Source: Nitrincola sp048264025 (GTDB lineage: Bacteria > Pseudomonadota > Gammaproteobacteria > Pseudomonadales > Balneatricaceae). From it: a stretch of 64,000 nt of DNA. Positions 25,870 through 34,089 of this stretch are shown one piece after another. The notes under the pieces are model-generated. The model saw nothing but the letters and a program-made list of their open reading frames with translations. It was not told where the DNA came from and made no database searches. Made by a program: the position numbers and the translations under genes. Position 1 is the stretch's first letter. Each line of letters starts with the position of its first letter. Where the stretch lies: the NCBI RefSeq assembly GCF_048264025.1, contig NZ_JBLXDN010000003.1, positions 124,001 through 188,000 on the forward strand, in the 5' to 3' direction.

Positions 25870-26616
25870 ATGCCCTTAAATCTTACGGTGAGTCCGGATT
25901 TTGCACCGGATCATATATCCGGATGGTTTTATTTTAATACCTACCTGCAGCGTAAACTGGGTATTCCCATTCATCTCGAACTCTATGACAGCTTTGAGAA
26001 GCAGCGCAATGATATCCGCGCTGGCAAGGTCGATTTGATCTACGCTAACCCCTATGATGCCTCCATGCTAGTCAGGGAGCTGGGCTTTAAAGCTTTGATG
26101 AAACCTGCGCATAAAGCAGATGAAACAATCATTGCGGTATCGGTATCCTCATCGGTTGATAAGGTTGAAAATCTGCAGCCGGGCAGTGTTATTGCTACCA
26201 CGGATGATCCTGATGTGCACACCATGGGCATGATCATGCTGGAATCTGCAGATCTCGATGCGGATAACATCACCGTTAAAACGCTGAAAAACTATGTGCT
26301 GGTGGCAAAAAACCTGCTCAAGGGTGAAGCTGATGCCGGGTTCTTCCTTAAGCAGGCTTATGATGAACTGTCAGAGCTGATTCGCAGCGAGATGAAACCA
26401 TTGGTCAGCAGTCAGATCGGTGTTATTCATCATGTGTTGTTGGCAGGGCCGTCATTTAAAGAGCATGAAACGGCGCTGACAAGTGTTTTGCTGGACATGC
26501 CGGGTGATGAGAAAGGGCGCGGTGTATTGCAGAACATGGGCCTGGTTGGTTGGGAGTTGATGAGCGAAGAAGATAGTGAGTTCATGATTGACTTGATCGA
26601 TACCCTGATCGACTGA
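25870..26616 (+). CDS. Cytoplasmic PhnD-like periplasmic-binding-protein domain
   Basis: This 248-residue protein has the type-2 binding-protein fold of the phosphate/phosphonate (PhnD) family: LNLTVSPDFAPDHISGWFYF, FEKQRNDIRAGKVDLIYANP, LQPGSVIATTDDPDVHTMG, and NLLKGEADAGFFLKQAYDEL. It has no signal peptide or lipobox, and no ABC permease or ATPase is near, so it is unlikely to serve transport. PhnD-like domains are known as sensory domains fused to cyclases and kinases; here it stands alone, next to a PAS protein. AAAGGAG lies six bases before the ATG at 25870. It is the last gene of the operon, followed by a hairpin. Confidence 0.82.
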   Translation: MPLNLTVSPDFAPDHISGWFYFNTYLQRKLGIPIHLELYDSFEKQRNDIRAGKVDLIYANPYDASMLVRELGFKALMKPAHKADETIIAVSVSSSVDKVENLQPGSVIATTDDPDVHTMGMIMLESADLDADNITVKTLKNYVLVAKNLLKGEADAGFFLKQAYDELSELIRSEMKPLVSSQIGVIHHVLLAGPSFKEHETALTSVLLDMPGDEKGRGVLQNMGLVGWELMSEEDSEFMIDLIDTLID

Positions 26617-26626
26617 TTCAACGTTA

Positions 26627-26667
26627 CCCGAACACGGAAGGTTTGTCCTGGTCTTCCCGTGTTCGGG
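26627..26667 (+). terminator. Long hairpin at the end of the sensory operon
   Basis: The arms at 26627-26640 (CCCGAACACGGAAG) and 26653-26667 (CTTCCCGTGTTCGGG) pair over 14 bases with one bulged C. The stem is strong and sits 10 bases after the last stop codon, but no T-run follows. It could end transcription weakly or protect the 3' end. Confidence 0.5.
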
Positions 26668-26786
26668 ATCTAATCCACTGTAAAACAGATGCCCTGTTGA
26701 TGTATCCTTACCCTCTCTACACTGAAGAGGGTGCTGTCGTCTTGCCCTCATTTTTTACCTGCTTTTAATCTGGTTAAATAGACTGC

Positions 26787-27887
26787 ATGGATACTGAACA
26801 ACTAAAAACACAAGTTTTTGAACTGGCTGATGAGCAGTTGCTCTCAGGCAATTTCCCCCAGGCTGAAATGCTGGCAGAACAGCTGACGAGTCCATTGGAT
26901 GAGGTGAGTGTTTTACTTGCCCAGTGGCGTAGCGAGTTACCGCAGCGTGTAGTGGTAACTGATCGTGATCTGAAAATGCCGGGTATGCCGGATACCTTGG
27001 CACAGTCTTTTGTGCGTATATGGCATCAAGCGGTACAGGAAGCCCAGTCGCGAGTATCTCTGACTCGCCAGCGCACAGACATAGGTGTCGAAGTCGAGAA
27101 ACGCAGTACCGATGAGGCCCTACAAAGATCTCAGCATCAGCATCAGGAGATGGAAGCGCGTTACCGCGAGCAAACTTTCAAGCTTGAAGAAAGCTATGAG
27201 CATGTTAAAGCGCTGGATGCTGAAATCACAGTGTTAAAAACCAATTTATCCAGTGAAACCAATATCCGCAAAAAAGAGGAAAAAGCCCGGTCAACACTGG
27301 AGCATGAGCTGGCACAGCTGAGAAAATCGCATGAAGATGCTCGGCGTATGTTTGACCAACGCCTTAAAGATGAACAGCGGCATATGCTTGAGACGCTGGC
27401 CAAAGAGGAAGTGGATACCCGCTATTATCGCAATGCGTTAGAGAAAGTGCGTGAAGAAGCAGGTAAAAAAGAGTCTGAACTCACTCGAGAAATTCATGAT
27501 CTTCAGGCCCGTATGGCACGTAAAGACGTTAAAAATGAAACGCTGAAGTCACAACTCAAAAGCCAGGAAACCGAGTTGTTGAAAATGCGCCAGGAGAGTG
27601 CGTTATTGCAGCGAGACATGACTAAAATGAACAGTCAGCTGCTTGCTGAACTTAACAAAACCAAGCGACTAGAAACTAAGCTCAAAGAATTGCAGGAAGA
27701 TATCCGACGCAATAATCAAAAAAATATTTCTTACACTAACGAAGCGGCCAAGCGTGATAATTTGTTGCGTGCCCAGTTAATGGAGAAAGAAGAAATGCTG
27801 GTCAGAGCTGAGGCAAAAATTAATTCGTTGGAGAAGCGCTTGATTAGTGGAGATGAAGAGATCCGCAGACTCAACTCGCGGTTCTAA
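26787..27887 (+). CDS. KfrA-like coiled-coil protein with N-terminal DNA-binding-like domain
   Basis: The 366-residue protein has an N-terminal ~50 residues (QVFELADEQLLSGNFPQAEM ending VLLAQWRSELPQR) that match the pattern of the KfrA N-terminal DNA-binding domain: a helix, a short glycine turn, a recognition-like helix and the ending L-x-x-W-R. From about residue 95 to 360 it is almost pure coiled coil, rich in K, E, Q and R, with heptads. KfrA proteins are known from plasmids, where they bind DNA and polymerise. Chromosomal KfrA-like proteins are less well studied. There is no strong ribosome site. It is upstream of cysB on the same strand, separated by 92 bases. Confidence 0.72.
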   Translation: MDTEQLKTQVFELADEQLLSGNFPQAEMLAEQLTSPLDEVSVLLAQWRSELPQRVVVTDRDLKMPGMPDTLAQSFVRIWHQAVQEAQSRVSLTRQRTDIGVEVEKRSTDEALQRSQHQHQEMEARYREQTFKLEESYEHVKALDAEITVLKTNLSSETNIRKKEEKARSTLEHELAQLRKSHEDARRMFDQRLKDEQRHMLETLAKEEVDTRYYRNALEKVREEAGKKESELTREIHDLQARMARKDVKNETLKSQLKSQETELLKMRQESALLQRDMTKMNSQLLAELNKTKRLETKLKELQEDIRRNNQKNISYTNEAAKRDNLLRAQLMEKEEMLVRAEAKINSLEKRLISGDEEIRRLNSRF

Positions 27888-27979
27888 TCAGGCATTGGTG
27901 ATGTATTGGCGTTGCTAACGTATTTTGTTATTCTTTGCGGTTATATAAAAATCAATATTCTCTACTCGGGTAAAGATAA

Positions 27980-28954
27980 ATGAAACTCCAGCAGCTCAGG
28001 TACATCTGGGAAGTCGCCAAGCATGATCTTAATGTCTCGGCTACGGCCCAAAGTCTGTATACCTCTCAACCGGGTATCAGTAAGCAGGTGCGTTTGCTTG
28101 AAGATGAGCTGGGTGTTGAGGTTTTTGCCCGCAGTGGCAAGCATTTGACTCGGGTAACCCCAGCGGGTGAAGCCATTTTGCAGATCGCCGGTGAGATTTT
28201 ACAGAAAGTCGATAGCATCCGTCAGGTTGCCCAGGAGTTCAGTGACGAGCGTAAGGGTAGTTTGAGTCTGGCTACAACTCATACCCAGGCACGTTATGCA
28301 CTGCCACCCACGATTAACCAGTTTATTAAAATGTATCCTGATGTTGCCTTGCATATGCATCAGGGTACGCCGATGCAAATTTCCGAGATGGCGGCGGATG
28401 GCGAAGTGGATTTTGCTATAGCGACTGAAGCGCTGGCACACTTCCCGGATCTGATCATGATGCCTTGCTACCACTGGAATCGCTCTGTTGTTGTCCCTAA
28501 AGATCATCCATTGGCACAGGTGGGGGAACTGACATTGGAAGAGCTAGCCAAACACCCGATTGTCACCTATGTATTTGGTTTTACCGGACGTTCCAAACTG
28601 GATGAAGCCTTTATTAACAAAGGACTGGAACCCAAGGTGGTGTTTACCGCCGTCGATTCTGATGTGATCAAAACCTACGTTCGTCTGGGCTTGGGAGTGG
28701 GTATTATTGCGACGATGGCGGTGGAGCCAGAGCATGACAGTGATCTGGTTGCGCTGGATGCTTCACATCTGTTTGAAGCCAGCACTACGCGTATTGGCTT
28801 CAGGAAAGGTACCTATCTGCGCGGTTATATGTATGACTTCATTCGTTTATTTGCACCACACCTGACACTGGATATGGTTGAGAGAGTACAAGCCTGCAAC
28901 AATCGGCACGAGATAGACGATTTGTTTAAGGACATCTCTTTGCCTCAGCATTAA
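27980..28954 (+). CDS. cysB: LysR-family regulator CysB
   Basis: CysB activates sulfate assimilation and cysteine synthesis genes in response to N-acetylserine. The 324-residue protein has the N-terminal helix-turn-helix (MKLQQLRYIWEVAKHDLNVS, TSQPGISKQVRLLEDELGVE) and the CysB-type effector domain with LATTHTQARYALP and VFGFTGRSKLDEAF. The length matches CysB (324). In Pseudomonas cysB is followed by cysH then thrH; here cysH is absent from that place and thrH follows after 32 bases. Confidence 0.96.
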   Translation: MKLQQLRYIWEVAKHDLNVSATAQSLYTSQPGISKQVRLLEDELGVEVFARSGKHLTRVTPAGEAILQIAGEILQKVDSIRQVAQEFSDERKGSLSLATTHTQARYALPPTINQFIKMYPDVALHMHQGTPMQISEMAADGEVDFAIATEALAHFPDLIMMPCYHWNRSVVVPKDHPLAQVGELTLEELAKHPIVTYVFGFTGRSKLDEAFINKGLEPKVVFTAVDSDVIKTYVRLGLGVGIIATMAVEPEHDSDLVALDASHLFEASTTRIGFRKGTYLRGYMYDFIRLFAPHLTLDMVERVQACNNRHEIDDLFKDISLPQH

Positions 28955-28986
28955 TCATTTATTTAACTCTGTACTGGAGACCTTGC

Positions 28987-29604
28987 ATGGAACTGGCCTG
29001 TCTTGATCTTGAAGGCGTCTTAATTCCCGAAATCTGGATCGCGTTTGCCGAAGAGACTGGCATAGATGCGTTAAAGGCAACCACACGGGATATTCCCGAT
29101 TATGATGAGCTGATGCAGCAACGCTTACGCATTCTGGATGAACAGGGTTTCACCCTGCCGCAAATACAGGATACGATCAGTCGACTGAAACCGCTGGACG
29201 GGGCGGTGGAGTTTGTGGACTGGCTACGTGAGCGTTTTCAGCTGGTCATTTTGTCAGATACGTTTTATGAGTTTGCTCAGCCGCTCATGCGTCAACTGGG
29301 CTTTCCAGCGCTGCTTTGTCATAAACTGAATGTTGATGACACCGGACGTATAACCGGTTATACCCTGCGCCAGCGCGACCCGAAGCGTCAGTCAGTGCGT
29401 GCTTTCCAGTTGTTGAATTACCGAGTGATTGCGGCAGGCGATTCCTATAATGACACCACTATGTTGACGCAGGCTGAAGCCGGGATTCTGTTCCATGCGC
29501 CTGAGAATGTCATCCGTGAGTTTCCACAGTTTCCGGCGGTGCACACTTATGGCGACCTGAAAAAAGCTTTCCTGGCCGCCAGTAATCGGGATCTAACCCT
29601 TTAA
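28987..29604 (+). CDS. thrH: Phosphoserine phosphatase / homoserine phosphotransferase ThrH
   Basis: ThrH is a HAD-superfamily enzyme that hydrolyses phosphoserine and can transfer its phosphate to homoserine. The 205-residue protein starts MELACLDLEGVLIPEIW, with the nucleophile Asp7 and the ThrH-specific Glu9 in DLEG instead of DxD. Motif II is VILSDTFYEF, motif III Lys is near DPKRQ, and motif IV is AAGDSYNDTTML. The gene probably shares the cysB transcript. Its last codons and stop lie in an 8-base tandem repeat. Confidence 0.93.
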   Translation: MELACLDLEGVLIPEIWIAFAEETGIDALKATTRDIPDYDELMQQRLRILDEQGFTLPQIQDTISRLKPLDGAVEFVDWLRERFQLVILSDTFYEFAQPLMRQLGFPALLCHKLNVDDTGRITGYTLRQRDPKRQSVRAFQLLNYRVIAAGDSYNDTTMLTQAEAGILFHAPENVIREFPQFPAVHTYGDLKKAFLAASNRDLTL

Positions 29605-29617
29605 CCCTTTAACCCTT
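29594..29617 (+). repeat. Three perfect 8-base repeats over the thrH stop codon
   Basis: TAACCCTT occurs three times without interruption at 29594-29601, 29602-29609 and 29610-29617. The thrH stop codon TAA is the first three bases of the second unit. Because 8 is not a multiple of 3, gain or loss of units would alter the last residues of ThrH and where it stops. Confidence 0.85.
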
Positions 29618-29647
29618 TTTAACCGCACATCAACTTTGTCAGGCAGA

Positions 29648-31513
29648 TTACACCTTAAATCTGTCTGACAATTGATGCAGTGAGTTAGCCACCTGTTTTA
29701 GATCAGCGGCTCGGCTGCCAGTCAGACCGGCTTGATCCGTTAGGTTATCGGCCAGCACCTTGATTTGCTCTGTGTTGCTACTGATTTCAGTGGTCACAGC
29801 ATTTTGTTCCTCAACCGCACTGGCAATCTGTATCGCCATTTCACTGATGGTCCCGCTCGCTTCATCGATGGTCTGGAGTTGCTGTTCGGCTTGTTCGGCA
29901 CTTTCGACATTGATACGGGCTTGCTTCTGGCTCTGTCCCATCAGCGCAACGGCTTTTTGGGTGGCGCTTTGCAATTCGGTAATCATGCCGCGAATATCAT
30001 CCGTCGCTTTATGACTGCGTTGCGACAGAGTGCGCACCTCATCTGCAACTACAGCAAAGCCACGTCCTTGATCTCCTGCTCGGGCCGCTTCAATGGCTGC
30101 ATTTAATGCCAGCAGGTTGGTCTGTTCGGCAATGCCCTGAATGTTGTCCAGAATACTGCTGATGCTCTGCACCTGTTGCTCAACCGTGTTAATAGCATCT
30201 GTGCTGTCGGAAATCTGCCGAGTTAGCATTAGTGTCTGCTCACGATTTTCCTTGACCATTACAAGACCTCTTTGTGTGGACTCGGACGATTGACGGGCAA
30301 TTTCGGCTGTTTGTTCAGCATTACGGGCGATCTCAGCTGTAGCGGAGGACATCTGCTGTGCAGCGGCAGCCAATTGCGTCAGTTCTTCTTTCTGTCGTGT
30401 CAGTTGTTCGAGGTTATTGTGCACATCTTCAACACTGCGCCCGGATTCTTGATTTAATTGTTCAGTTAGAACGATCATTTCACTCACGGTCGACTGTAGC
30501 TGTGCAACGAAGCGATTAAACGCCAAACTCATACGACCAAATTCATCGGCTGATTCCACTTCAAGTCGGTGGGTGAGGTCGCCCTCTCCCTGAGATATAT
30601 CATCCAGAGCCAGTGCCAGGTGTTTTAGTGGGCGGGTCTGGTAGTTAACCAGCAGGTAGAGCACTAGCGCTGAGATTACCAGTACAGCTAAGCTGAGCAG
30701 CAGCAGGGTGGTGGTTAACTGGTTTAAAGCCTCCATGGCTTCGTTGCGTTTTACCAGTAGTAAAAAGGTCCAGTCAGCTTCGGCAATATAGGTGGCTGAC
30801 ATTAACCAGATTTCACCTTCATAAGCTATTTCCACCACATCCTGATTGGCTGGAAGGGGGGTGTCGGGTAGAAGCTGGCTTATTGTCTGTTGAACCCGGC
30901 TTTTATCTGGATGGGCAATCAGGGTCTGCTTGCCATCCAGCATCCAGAGTTGTGATGTCCAGCGTGATTCCAGGGTTAACAGTTCTCGAATAATAGCATC
31001 GATGCTGATGTCGCTGCCGATAACCCCCTGGATGGAGTTTTGTAACGGGATAGCCAGCGAAATAATCATTTCACCGCTGCCGGCATCAGCATAAGGTGAG
31101 GTGACAACCAGTGAATTGGTGGCCATGGCTTGTTGGTACCAGGGACGAGTACGGGGGTCATAGTCTGACGGCAGATTGGATTCAGGACGTGATTGCCACA
31201 TTTCTCCCTCGGCGGTTCCGGCATAGACCAGATCGAATTGGCCAGCATCGCGAGAATAGGTCAGAAATTTTTCGGCATCCGCGCGTTGAGTTGGAAGCTC
31301 CCGACTCAGGCTGACAACCAGATCTGATTTTGCCGCCAGCCAGCCGTTGGCAAAGGTTTTGGCGTTGCGCAGGGTGTTGTGAATTTCACTCTGAACGGCT
31401 TGATTGACTTCAGTATTCAGCAGGCGGTGAGCCAGAATGCTGAGCGCCAATAGAGAAAGCACAAGTAGCAATAACATGGAGCAAAGTAACTTGGATTGAA
31501 AACTGAGTTTCAT
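29648..31513 (-). CDS. Methyl-accepting chemotaxis protein with dCache sensor
   Basis: The 621-residue chemoreceptor has an N-terminal membrane segment (about 9-28), a periplasmic double-Cache domain (about 35-265, with DPRTRPWYQQA and SPYADAGSGEMIISLAIPL, then GVIGSDISI), a second membrane segment (about 270-292), HAMP, and the signalling domain with the highly conserved tip EQTNLLALNAAIEAARAG. The RPWY pattern is shared with dCache domains that bind amino acids or amines, but the ligand cannot be fixed from this. No C-terminal CheR-binding pentapeptide is visible. It lies between thrH and pabB, which are adjacent in Pseudomonas, so it looks inserted there. Confidence 0.93.
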   Translation of the reverse strand: MKLSFQSKLLCSMLLLLVLSLLALSILAHRLLNTEVNQAVQSEIHNTLRNAKTFANGWLAAKSDLVVSLSRELPTQRADAEKFLTYSRDAGQFDLVYAGTAEGEMWQSRPESNLPSDYDPRTRPWYQQAMATNSLVVTSPYADAGSGEMIISLAIPLQNSIQGVIGSDISIDAIIRELLTLESRWTSQLWMLDGKQTLIAHPDKSRVQQTISQLLPDTPLPANQDVVEIAYEGEIWLMSATYIAEADWTFLLLVKRNEAMEALNQLTTTLLLLSLAVLVISALVLYLLVNYQTRPLKHLALALDDISQGEGDLTHRLEVESADEFGRMSLAFNRFVAQLQSTVSEMIVLTEQLNQESGRSVEDVHNNLEQLTRQKEELTQLAAAAQQMSSATAEIARNAEQTAEIARQSSESTQRGLVMVKENREQTLMLTRQISDSTDAINTVEQQVQSISSILDNIQGIAEQTNLLALNAAIEAARAGDQGRGFAVVADEVRTLSQRSHKATDDIRGMITELQSATQKAVALMGQSQKQARINVESAEQAEQQLQTIDEASGTISEMAIQIASAVEEQNAVTTEISSNTEQIKVLADNLTDQAGLTGSRAADLKQVANSLHQLSDRFKV

Positions 31514-31702
31514 GACAAGGTCTCTTGGTCAAAAAGGCTAAAACAGGCAAACCTCTGCCACTTAATCATCCTTGTCTGGATTTTGGTAACCCAGTTTACA
31601 GTCTGACATATGCTGCCGAACTTTCGGGGGGGCGGATTGTATATCAAAGTATAGAAGTATACTTGTTGAAATGTGTAGAAATTATGACAAAGATCCAGTC
31701 GA

Positions 31703-33115
31703 TTAGTATTTATGAATGTTCTGCAGTGCGTTAAGCAGATTGTTCACCTTGCTGAAGGTTTCCGCATATTCAGCATCGATATCTGAATCAGCAACAATAC
31801 CACCGCCTGCCCAGCAATGAATCTTGTTTGCACTGCAGACCAGTGTGCGAATAGTGATGCTGCTATCCATTCGGCCGCACGCACTGAGATACGCGATCGA
31901 TCCACAATAGGCAGAGCGGCGATGAGGCTCCAGCTCATCAATGATTTCCATGGCACGTATTTTCGGGGCACCGGTGATGGAACCGCCAGGGAAGCATTCA
32001 CGCAACAAATCCAGGGGGGTAAATCCATTTTCCAGCTGTCCGGTAACACTACTGACCAGGTGGTGAACATTGGGATAGCTTTCCAGCGCAAACAGTTCAG
32101 GTACCTCGACACTGCCTGGCTGGCAAACCTTGCTCAGATCATTTCGTAGCAGATCCACAATCATGACATTCTCTGCACGGTCTTTGTCAGAGTTGATCAG
32201 TTCGGCTGCCAGTTGTGCATCCTCGAGGCTGTTCGTGCCACGCGGGCGGGTCCCTTTGATCGGGCGGGTTTCCACGCGTCCGTTATTATCACAGCTGAGG
32301 AAGCGCTCAGGTGAGAGGGACAAAAGTGCGCCCTGGTCCAGGTCCAAATAAGCCGCAAAGGGGGTTGGTGCTACCTGTCGCAGGCTTTTCCAGGCCTGCC
32401 AGGGATCTCCCTGGCAGGGTGCAGTGAAACGTTGTGCCAGGTTGATCTGGTAACAATCACCGGCCTGAATATAGGCATGGATGCGCTCAAGGGCATGACG
32501 GTAGTCAGTGGCACTCATATTGCTGCTAAAAGCTTCAGTTAACCTGAAAGGGTCTGTATCTGCAGACACGACATCGGCTGGGCTGATGGCGAGGCGAGAC
32601 AGAAAGGTCTCAGTGACAGCCTCATCGGCCAGTACATGTACCATCAGCCAGCTTTTACCCTGCTGGTGATCGATGACTACCGCCTGTAGATAAAGACCTA
32701 CCACCAAGTCTGGTAGATCAATATCAGCTTTAGCCTGGGAGGGTAGTTGTTCCAAGTGCCGGTTTAGGTCATAGCCGAAGTAACCGATAAGCCCGCCATT
32801 GAAGGGCGCTGGTTGATCCTTTAAGTCACCTAATTCAGCTACCCAGCGCTTGAGCAAAGAAAAAGCTTCCTCTGTGCTGGGCTGCCAGCTTGATTCACCC
32901 TCACGTATCTCAAGCCCCTGTGTCGTCAACTGTAAGGTTTTCGACGGTGCCGCGGTAATCAGGTCAAAGCGACCATAACGGCTGTCCGGATGGCAGCTAT
33001 CCAGAATGACGGCCTGACCGAGCGAACGCAGTTGCTCAAAAACCTGGCTAGCTTTTAATGGATAGGGGAGAGGGTAATAGCTGATCACTGTCGACACCGG
33101 CGAATAAAAACGCAA
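31703..33115 (-). CDS. pabB: Aminodeoxychorismate synthase component I PabB
   Basis: PabB, with the glutaminase PabA, converts chorismate to 4-amino-4-deoxychorismate for folate synthesis. The 470-residue protein has the chorismate-binding fold: AGDCYQINLAQRF, SPERFLS, then the PIKGT motif, where Lys marks PabB and distinguishes it from anthranilate synthase TrpE (PIAGT). C-terminal segments GSITGAPKIRAMEIIDELE and GIVADSDIDAEYAET are typical. pabA is not in the window. The gene is divergent from the gntR-prp operon; a TGTCGACA core lies within its first codons (33089-33096). Confidence 0.94.
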   Translation of the reverse strand: MRFYSPVSTVISYYPLPYPLKASQVFEQLRSLGQAVILDSCHPDSRYGRFDLITAAPSKTLQLTTQGLEIREGESSWQPSTEEAFSLLKRWVAELGDLKDQPAPFNGGLIGYFGYDLNRHLEQLPSQAKADIDLPDLVVGLYLQAVVIDHQQGKSWLMVHVLADEAVTETFLSRLAISPADVVSADTDPFRLTEAFSSNMSATDYRHALERIHAYIQAGDCYQINLAQRFTAPCQGDPWQAWKSLRQVAPTPFAAYLDLDQGALLSLSPERFLSCDNNGRVETRPIKGTRPRGTNSLEDAQLAAELINSDKDRAENVMIVDLLRNDLSKVCQPGSVEVPELFALESYPNVHHLVSSVTGQLENGFTPLDLLRECFPGGSITGAPKIRAMEIIDELEPHRRSAYCGSIAYLSACGRMDSSITIRTLVCSANKIHCWAGGGIVADSDIDAEYAETFSKVNNLLNALQNIHKY

Positions 33116-33349
33116 ATTCTACCTGTCTGCGAAGTAGCTGGCGAGTCTGTTCAGCACAGATCCAAACATGCATTTCTGGTGTGACTGAAATCCCTGTTTG
33201 ATTGCAAGGCTAGTGAATCAACCAGAGCCATGTCAGTGGTGCCCCTATTAGCCACATTATTCAGTATACTTTTGTCTAGTGTTGACATATTTAGCCAAAA
33301 ACTCTGTTGACGCGATGATTTTGGCTCGGTAAGGTTGCTTTAAATAAAT

Positions 33350-33361
33350 ATTGTCGACAAT
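33350..33361. promoter_or_regulatory. Candidate PrpR operator of the 2-methylcitrate operon
   Basis: ATTGTCGACAAT is a perfect 12-base palindrome ending 14 bases before the gntR start, close to the AAAGGG ribosome site (33365-33370). The form TTGT..ACAA fits FadR-subfamily GntR operators, and autoregulation is common for these proteins. A binding site so near the start codon would favour repression. The same motif with one mismatch is found at 22311-22322 before acnB. Confidence 0.6.
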
Positions 33362-33375
33362 CTTAAAGGGTTGCT

Positions 33376-34089
33376 ATGTCGAACAAAGATAATATTCTGC
33401 CTCTCGAACCCATTACCCGCACCTTGGCTGATCGGGTCTGTCAACAGATCGTCACGGCCATAGTGAAGGGTGAGCTTCCTGCAGGTTACAAAATTAGTGA
33501 GCCGGAATTGGCGCGCATGTACGGTATCAGCCGTGGACCTTTGCGTGAGGCTATACGTCGCCTGGAAGGGCTGCGCCTGATTGAGCGTAAAGCACATGTG
33601 GGTGCTCGGGTGGTTAAGCTCTCAGCAAATGAGTTGATCGAAATCTATCATGTCCGTGAAGCGCTGGAAGGCATGGCCTGTCGTCTGGCTGCACAAAACA
33701 TGACAGATGCCGAGATCGCTTCGCTGAAGGGACTGCTGGATCAGCATGAGCTTTCAGTGGAAGAAGAAGCCTGGAGCTCTTACTTCCAGAAAGAGGGCGA
33801 CCTTGATTTTCACTACCGTATTGTACAGGGCAGCAAAAATGCCAAGCTGTTAGAACTGCTGGGTGCTGACCTTTACCACCTGGTACGCATGTACCGTTAT
33901 CAGTTCAGTGTTTCCAGTTCAAGACCCAAGCGGGCACTGAAGGAACATCGACAGATCATTGATGCAATTGAGTCCCGAGATCCGGAGTTGGCTGAGTTGC
34001 TGATGCGTCGACATATCAGTTCTGCACGTCGCAATATTGAAAACAAACTGAACAAAGTGTCCGAAACTAAAGGGGAAAATAATGGCTAA
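33376..34089 (+). CDS. prpR: GntR/FCD-family regulator of the methylcitrate cycle
   Basis: The 237-residue regulator has an N-terminal GntR winged helix (RTLADRVCQQIVTAIVKGEL, MYGISRGPLREAIRRLEGL) and a C-terminal FCD effector domain (VREALEGMACRLAAQ, HYRIVQGSKNAKL, HRQIIDAIESRDPELAELL). GntR proteins at this position control prp operons in Pseudomonas and Shewanella relatives, unlike the sigma-54 activator PrpR of enteric bacteria. The gene overlaps prpB by eight bases, so regulator and enzymes are transcribed together. A palindromic operator candidate lies just before it. The symbol prpR is used by analogy. Confidence 0.9.
   Translation: MSNKDNILPLEPITRTLADRVCQQIVTAIVKGELPAGYKISEPELARMYGISRGPLREAIRRLEGLRLIERKAHVGARVVKLSANELIEIYHVREALEGMACRLAAQNMTDAEIASLKGLLDQHELSVEEEAWSSYFQKEGDLDFHYRIVQGSKNAKLLELLGADLYHLVRMYRYQFSVSSSRPKRALKEHRQIIDAIESRDPELAELLMRRHISSARRNIENKLNKVSETKGENNG

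Noticed and set aside
31655..31664. AAGTATACTT palindrome before the chemoreceptor gene, partly repeated near 33263
   Set aside because: AT-rich ten-base palindrome made of -10-like elements; the second copy is incomplete, so no shared operator is supported.
31525..31734. 69-codon plus-strand frame between the chemoreceptor and pabB
   Set aside because: No ribosome site, no hydrophobic or conserved pattern, overlaps the pabB 3' end; treated as the upstream region of the chemoreceptor gene.
33089..33096. TGTCGACA core in the first codons of pabB as an operator
   Set aside because: The outer bases of the palindrome do not match; it could be a weak accessory site but I cannot support it.
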